This document shows, piece by piece, positions 5,651 through 5,789 of a DNA stretch of 5,789 nt. The notes under the pieces were generated by a model, which ran no database searches, was not told where the DNA came from, and saw only the letters and a program-made list of their open reading frames with translations. Made by a program: the position numbers and the translations under genes. The stretch covers positions 1 through 5,789 of the forward strand of contig QHVY01000071.1 of assembly GCA_003223695.1 (NCBI GenBank), given 5' to 3'. Origin of the DNA: Acidobacteriota bacterium. GTDB lineage: Bacteria; Acidobacteriota; Thermoanaerobaculia; Gp7-AA8. Each line of letters starts with the position of its first letter. The first letter of the stretch is position 1.

Positions 5651-5789
5651 TTAAGCCGCTGTCTTGAGCTTGTCGACCAGTTCTTTGACCGCATCCGCCG
5701 ATTTGTTCAATGCCGTCCGTTCCTGATCAGTCAGCTTGATTTCGACGATCTGCTCGACTCCGCTGCGGCCAAGCTTCACCGGAACGCCC
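5651..5789 (-). CDS. mdh: malate dehydrogenase, C-terminal end only
   Basis: The last 45 codons of a gene entering from the right edge are readable on the minus strand, with first complete codon at 5788 and TAA at 5653-5651. The translation begins GVPVKLGRSGVEQIVEIKL, followed by TDQERTALNKSADAVKELV and a short KTAA tail. This matches the C-terminal strand and last helix of the lactate-dehydrogenase-like (type III) malate dehydrogenases, which oxidise malate to oxaloacetate with NAD in the TCA cycle. GVPVKLG-x-x-GVE is characteristic of that group. The catalytic and cofactor-binding parts are outside the window, so discrimination from lactate dehydrogenase rests only on this tail. The exonuclease ATG follows after 19 nt, which suggests cotranscription. 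Confidence 0.88.
   Translation of the reverse strand, partial: GVPVKLGRSGVEQIVEIKLTDQERTALNKSADAVKELVDKLKTAA

Noticed and set aside
5632..5694. Twenty-one-residue extension of the exonuclease from 5694
   Set aside because: It overlaps the final codons of mdh in another frame and precedes the conserved first strand (KKLVIDIET) with unrelated sequence.

Overview
The window is GC-rich (strong G/C preference at third codon positions) and tightly packed. It looks like chromosomal DNA of a free-living bacterium, not a plasmid, phage or island: the recognisable genes are housekeeping or envelope genes, and no transposase, integrase, CRISPR, tRNA or rRNA is visible. The mix of a DUF3999-type envelope protein, a secreted multi-domain beta protein, a lactate-dehydrogenase-like malate dehydrogenase and a PolB-type exonuclease would suit Acidobacteriota or a similar soil lineage. 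That placement is an inference with low confidence.

Layout. The plus strand carries one gene at the left edge (1-1601), the 3' part of a membrane-anchored DUF3999-like protein with a clear internal duplication. Everything else is on the minus strand. Read in transcription order from the right edge it runs: the last 45 codons of malate dehydrogenase (mdh, 5789-5651), a DnaQ/PolB-like 3'-5' exonuclease (5631-4711), guanine deaminase (guaD, 4706-3420), a palindromic repeat (3421-3366), an exported protein with four OB-like beta modules (3322-2057), a second palindromic repeat (2052-1986), and a small predicted membrane protein (1938-1591). The end of this last gene overlaps the 3' end of the plus-strand gene by 11 bp.

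How the genes relate. mdh, the exonuclease and guaD are separated by only 19 and 4 nt, so they are probably cotranscribed; the GTG start of guaD without a good ribosome binding site suggests translational coupling. The exported protein has its own strong AGGAGG site. The two intergenic gaps on either side of it each hold one compact REP doublet (REPIN/BIME-like): two hairpins facing each other, each headed by GTAG, with compensated base changes between the paired hairpins. They are the most unusual non-coding structures here and probably sit in the mRNA as 3'-end or inter-cistronic structures.

Several apparent longer reading frames begin too early. The starts of the exonuclease and of the exported protein are corrected here to 5631 and 3322. 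I see no convincing evidence of a wholly new multi-gene system. The points worth following are the REP doublets, the duplicated DUF3999 architecture and the four-module exported protein.
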